Shown here in pieces: positions 62,835 to 64,000 of a DNA stretch of 64,000 bases. The stretch is from NCBI RefSeq assembly GCF_003583365.1, contig NZ_QXED01000001.1, forward strand, positions 434,001-498,000, given 5' to 3'. The stretch's first letter is position 1, and every line of letters begins with the position of its first letter. The DNA is from Fibrisoma montanum. GTDB taxonomy: Bacteria > Bacteroidota > Bacteroidia > Cytophagales > Spirosomataceae. The notes under the pieces are model-generated. The model was not told the origin of the DNA, made no database searches, and saw only the letters and a list, made by a program, of their open reading frames with translations. A program made the position numbers and the translations under genes.

Positions 62835-64000
62835 TCAGGCCAGCTTTTTCTCCCACTCTTCGGCTTCCAGCATAGCGGTTTCCCACTGCTCCTGAAGCTG
62901 ATCCAGTTGTCGGGTCAGCCGCTGATATTCTTCGTTCTTTTTCTGCAAATCCCCATTGTTGCCGTAAGTCGATGGATCAGCCAGTTCAGCCTCCAGTTTT
63001 TTCTTACGTCTTTCCAGTTCACTGATCTGCGATTCGGCTTCTTCGGCCTGCTGCGTCAGCTTCTTCAGCGTCCGCTGCCATTCCTTCCGTTCATCGTCCG
63101 TCGCGTGGGTAGCCGGTGTGCTTCGCGCCGGAGTGGCAGGGGCTGCTTTGTCGCCCTGCAATCCCTGCTTACCCTGCCCCGTGCTCGAAACGCCCTCTGC
63201 CTTGCGCTCTTCCAGCCACCACTCGTATTCGTCGTACGTACCGGGATATTCTTTGATCTGCTCGTCTTCAATGTACCAGATCTTGTTGGCAATCTGCGAA
63301 ACGAAATACCGGTCGTGGGAAACGACGATGTAGGTACCTTCATACTGTTCCAGCGCCTGAATCAGGATGTTGACCGACTGCATATCGAGGTGGTTCGTCG
63401 GCTCGTCAAGCAGCAGGAAGTTCGCCTGCGACAGCAGCACTTTTGCCAGCGCCACCCGTGATTTCTCACCCCCGGACAGCACTTTGATTTTCTTGAATAC
63501 TTCATCACCCGAGAACAGGAAACAGCCCAGGACCCCGCGCAATTCGCCTTCGGACTTAGTAGGGTTAGCGTGTTTCAGTTCTTCCAGCATCGAATCCTCG
63601 ATGTTCAGCGATTCGAGCTGGTGCTGGGCGTAAAAGCTGAACGATACGTTGTGGCCCAGTTGCCGGCGGCCTTCGTTGAGCGGTTCGGAACCGGCTATGA
63701 TGCGCAGCAGCGTGGATTTACCCCGCCCGTTTGCACCGATTAGCGCCACCTTATCGCCCCGTTCGAGCCGGATGTCAGCTCCGGTCAAGATACGTTTGGG
63801 GCCATAGTGTTTTGTAATATCGTCGAGGTGCAGAATATGGCGGCCCGGCTGGGTCGAGAACTGAAACTTAAAGTTCACCCGCGCCGACTCGTCAATTACC
63901 GCATCGACCAGTTCCATGCGGGCAAGTTGCTTCACCCGGCTCTGGGCCTGCTTGGCTTTGGTCGCTTTGGCTTTGAATCGTTCGATAAAGCGCTCCGTCT
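62835..64000 (-). CDS. ABC-F family ATPase, 5' end beyond the window
   Basis: The frame is open from 62835 to the right edge, giving about 388 residues. The N-terminal ATPase domain lies outside. Visible are the interdomain linker (RFKAKATKAKQAQSRVKQL), then the second nucleotide-binding domain with Walker A GANGRGKST, signature VLSGGEKSRVALAKVLL and Walker B LLLDEPTNHLD, and a C-terminal coiled coil rich in Glu/Lys/Gln (from about KEWQRTLKKLTQQAEE). ABC-F proteins act on ribosomes rather than transport. The Ala/Thr-Pro stretch separates ATPase and coiled coil. Subfamily (Uup, YheS or similar) is not decided. Confidence 0.93.
   Translation of the reverse strand, partial: TERFIERFKAKATKAKQAQSRVKQLARMELVDAVIDESARVNFKFQFSTQPGRHILHLDDITKHYGPKRILTGADIRLERGDKVALIGANGRGKSTLLRIIAGSEPLNEGRRQLGHNVSFSFYAQHQLESLNIEDSMLEELKHANPTKSEGELRGVLGCFLFSGDEVFKKIKVLSGGEKSRVALAKVLLSQANFLLLDEPTNHLDMQSVNILIQALEQYEGTYIVVSHDRYFVSQIANKIWYIEDEQIKEYPGTYDEYEWWLEERKAEGVSSTGQGKQGLQGDKAAPATPARSTPATHATDDERKEWQRTLKKLTQQAEEAESQISELERRKKKLEAELADPSTYGNNGDLQKKNEEYQRLTRQLDQLQEQWETAMLEAEEWEKKLA

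Noticed and set aside
1-64000. tRNA, rRNA, integrase, transposase or attachment sites
   Set aside because: No tRNA-like cloverleaf, rRNA segment, transposase gene or flanking direct repeat was recognised on reading both strands. A tRNAscan or IS search was not possible here.

Overview
The window (about 53% G+C by impression) reads as chromosome of an aerobic Bacteroidota, most likely a Spirosoma-like member of the Cytophagales. The basis is two SusC/SusD pairs, Bacteroidota-type promoters (TTG/TTTG, 19-21 nt, TAnnTTTG), zinc-independent ribosomal protein L31, DUF3276, DUF5103 and DUF3667 proteins, weak Shine-Dalgarno signals and long hairpins at gene ends. The genus is an inference.

Layout. 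0-1.5 kb: a three-gene HipB/HipS/HipT-type toxin-antitoxin operon cut by the left edge, with twin palindromic operators. 1.6-11 kb: housekeeping genes (uvrB, gluconate permease, thioredoxin, hibernation factor, nrdA, rpmE2) plus an intact DUF433 antitoxin beside a ruined DUF5615 toxin. 11-21 kb: two tandem SusC/SusD uptake systems. 21-28 kb: acyl-ACP thioesterase, DUF1338 dioxygenase, TIM-barrel isomerase, a lipoprotein, and an apparent operon of dipeptide epimerase, PLP transferase and serine hydrolase. 28-31.5 kb: fasciclin protein, then a two-component operon with a membrane protein and an unrecognised Cys-rich protein. 32-36 kb: metH under a SAM-I riboswitch and a near-consensus promoter.

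36-52.4 kb: ppx/gppA, a FemAB/GNAT-like protein, then a large surface-glycan cluster. It holds the complete pseudaminic acid route (pseB, pseC, pseF, pseG, pseH, pseI), a DUF115/GT42-like candidate glycosyltransferase, a GT-C-like membrane protein, a Wzx-type flippase, two FkbM methyltransferases and GT4 and GT2 glycosyltransferases. 52.5-64 kb: pfkA, ElyC/YdcF-like protein, DUF5106 thioredoxin-like protein, DUF58, rlpA, DUF3276, ychF, DUF5103, bestrophin, DUF3667 and an ABC-F ATPase cut by the right edge.

The most unusual non-coding signal is a set of locus-specific hairpins at gene junctions, built from short reiterated words and their reverse complements. At three loci a hairpin arm is read as protein: it supplies the whole signal peptide of a serine hydrolase and the C-terminal tails of PseI and a GT4 enzyme. 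A separate palindromic repeat family (GGTCAGACG/CGTCTGACC) was noticed only inside the Pse cluster.
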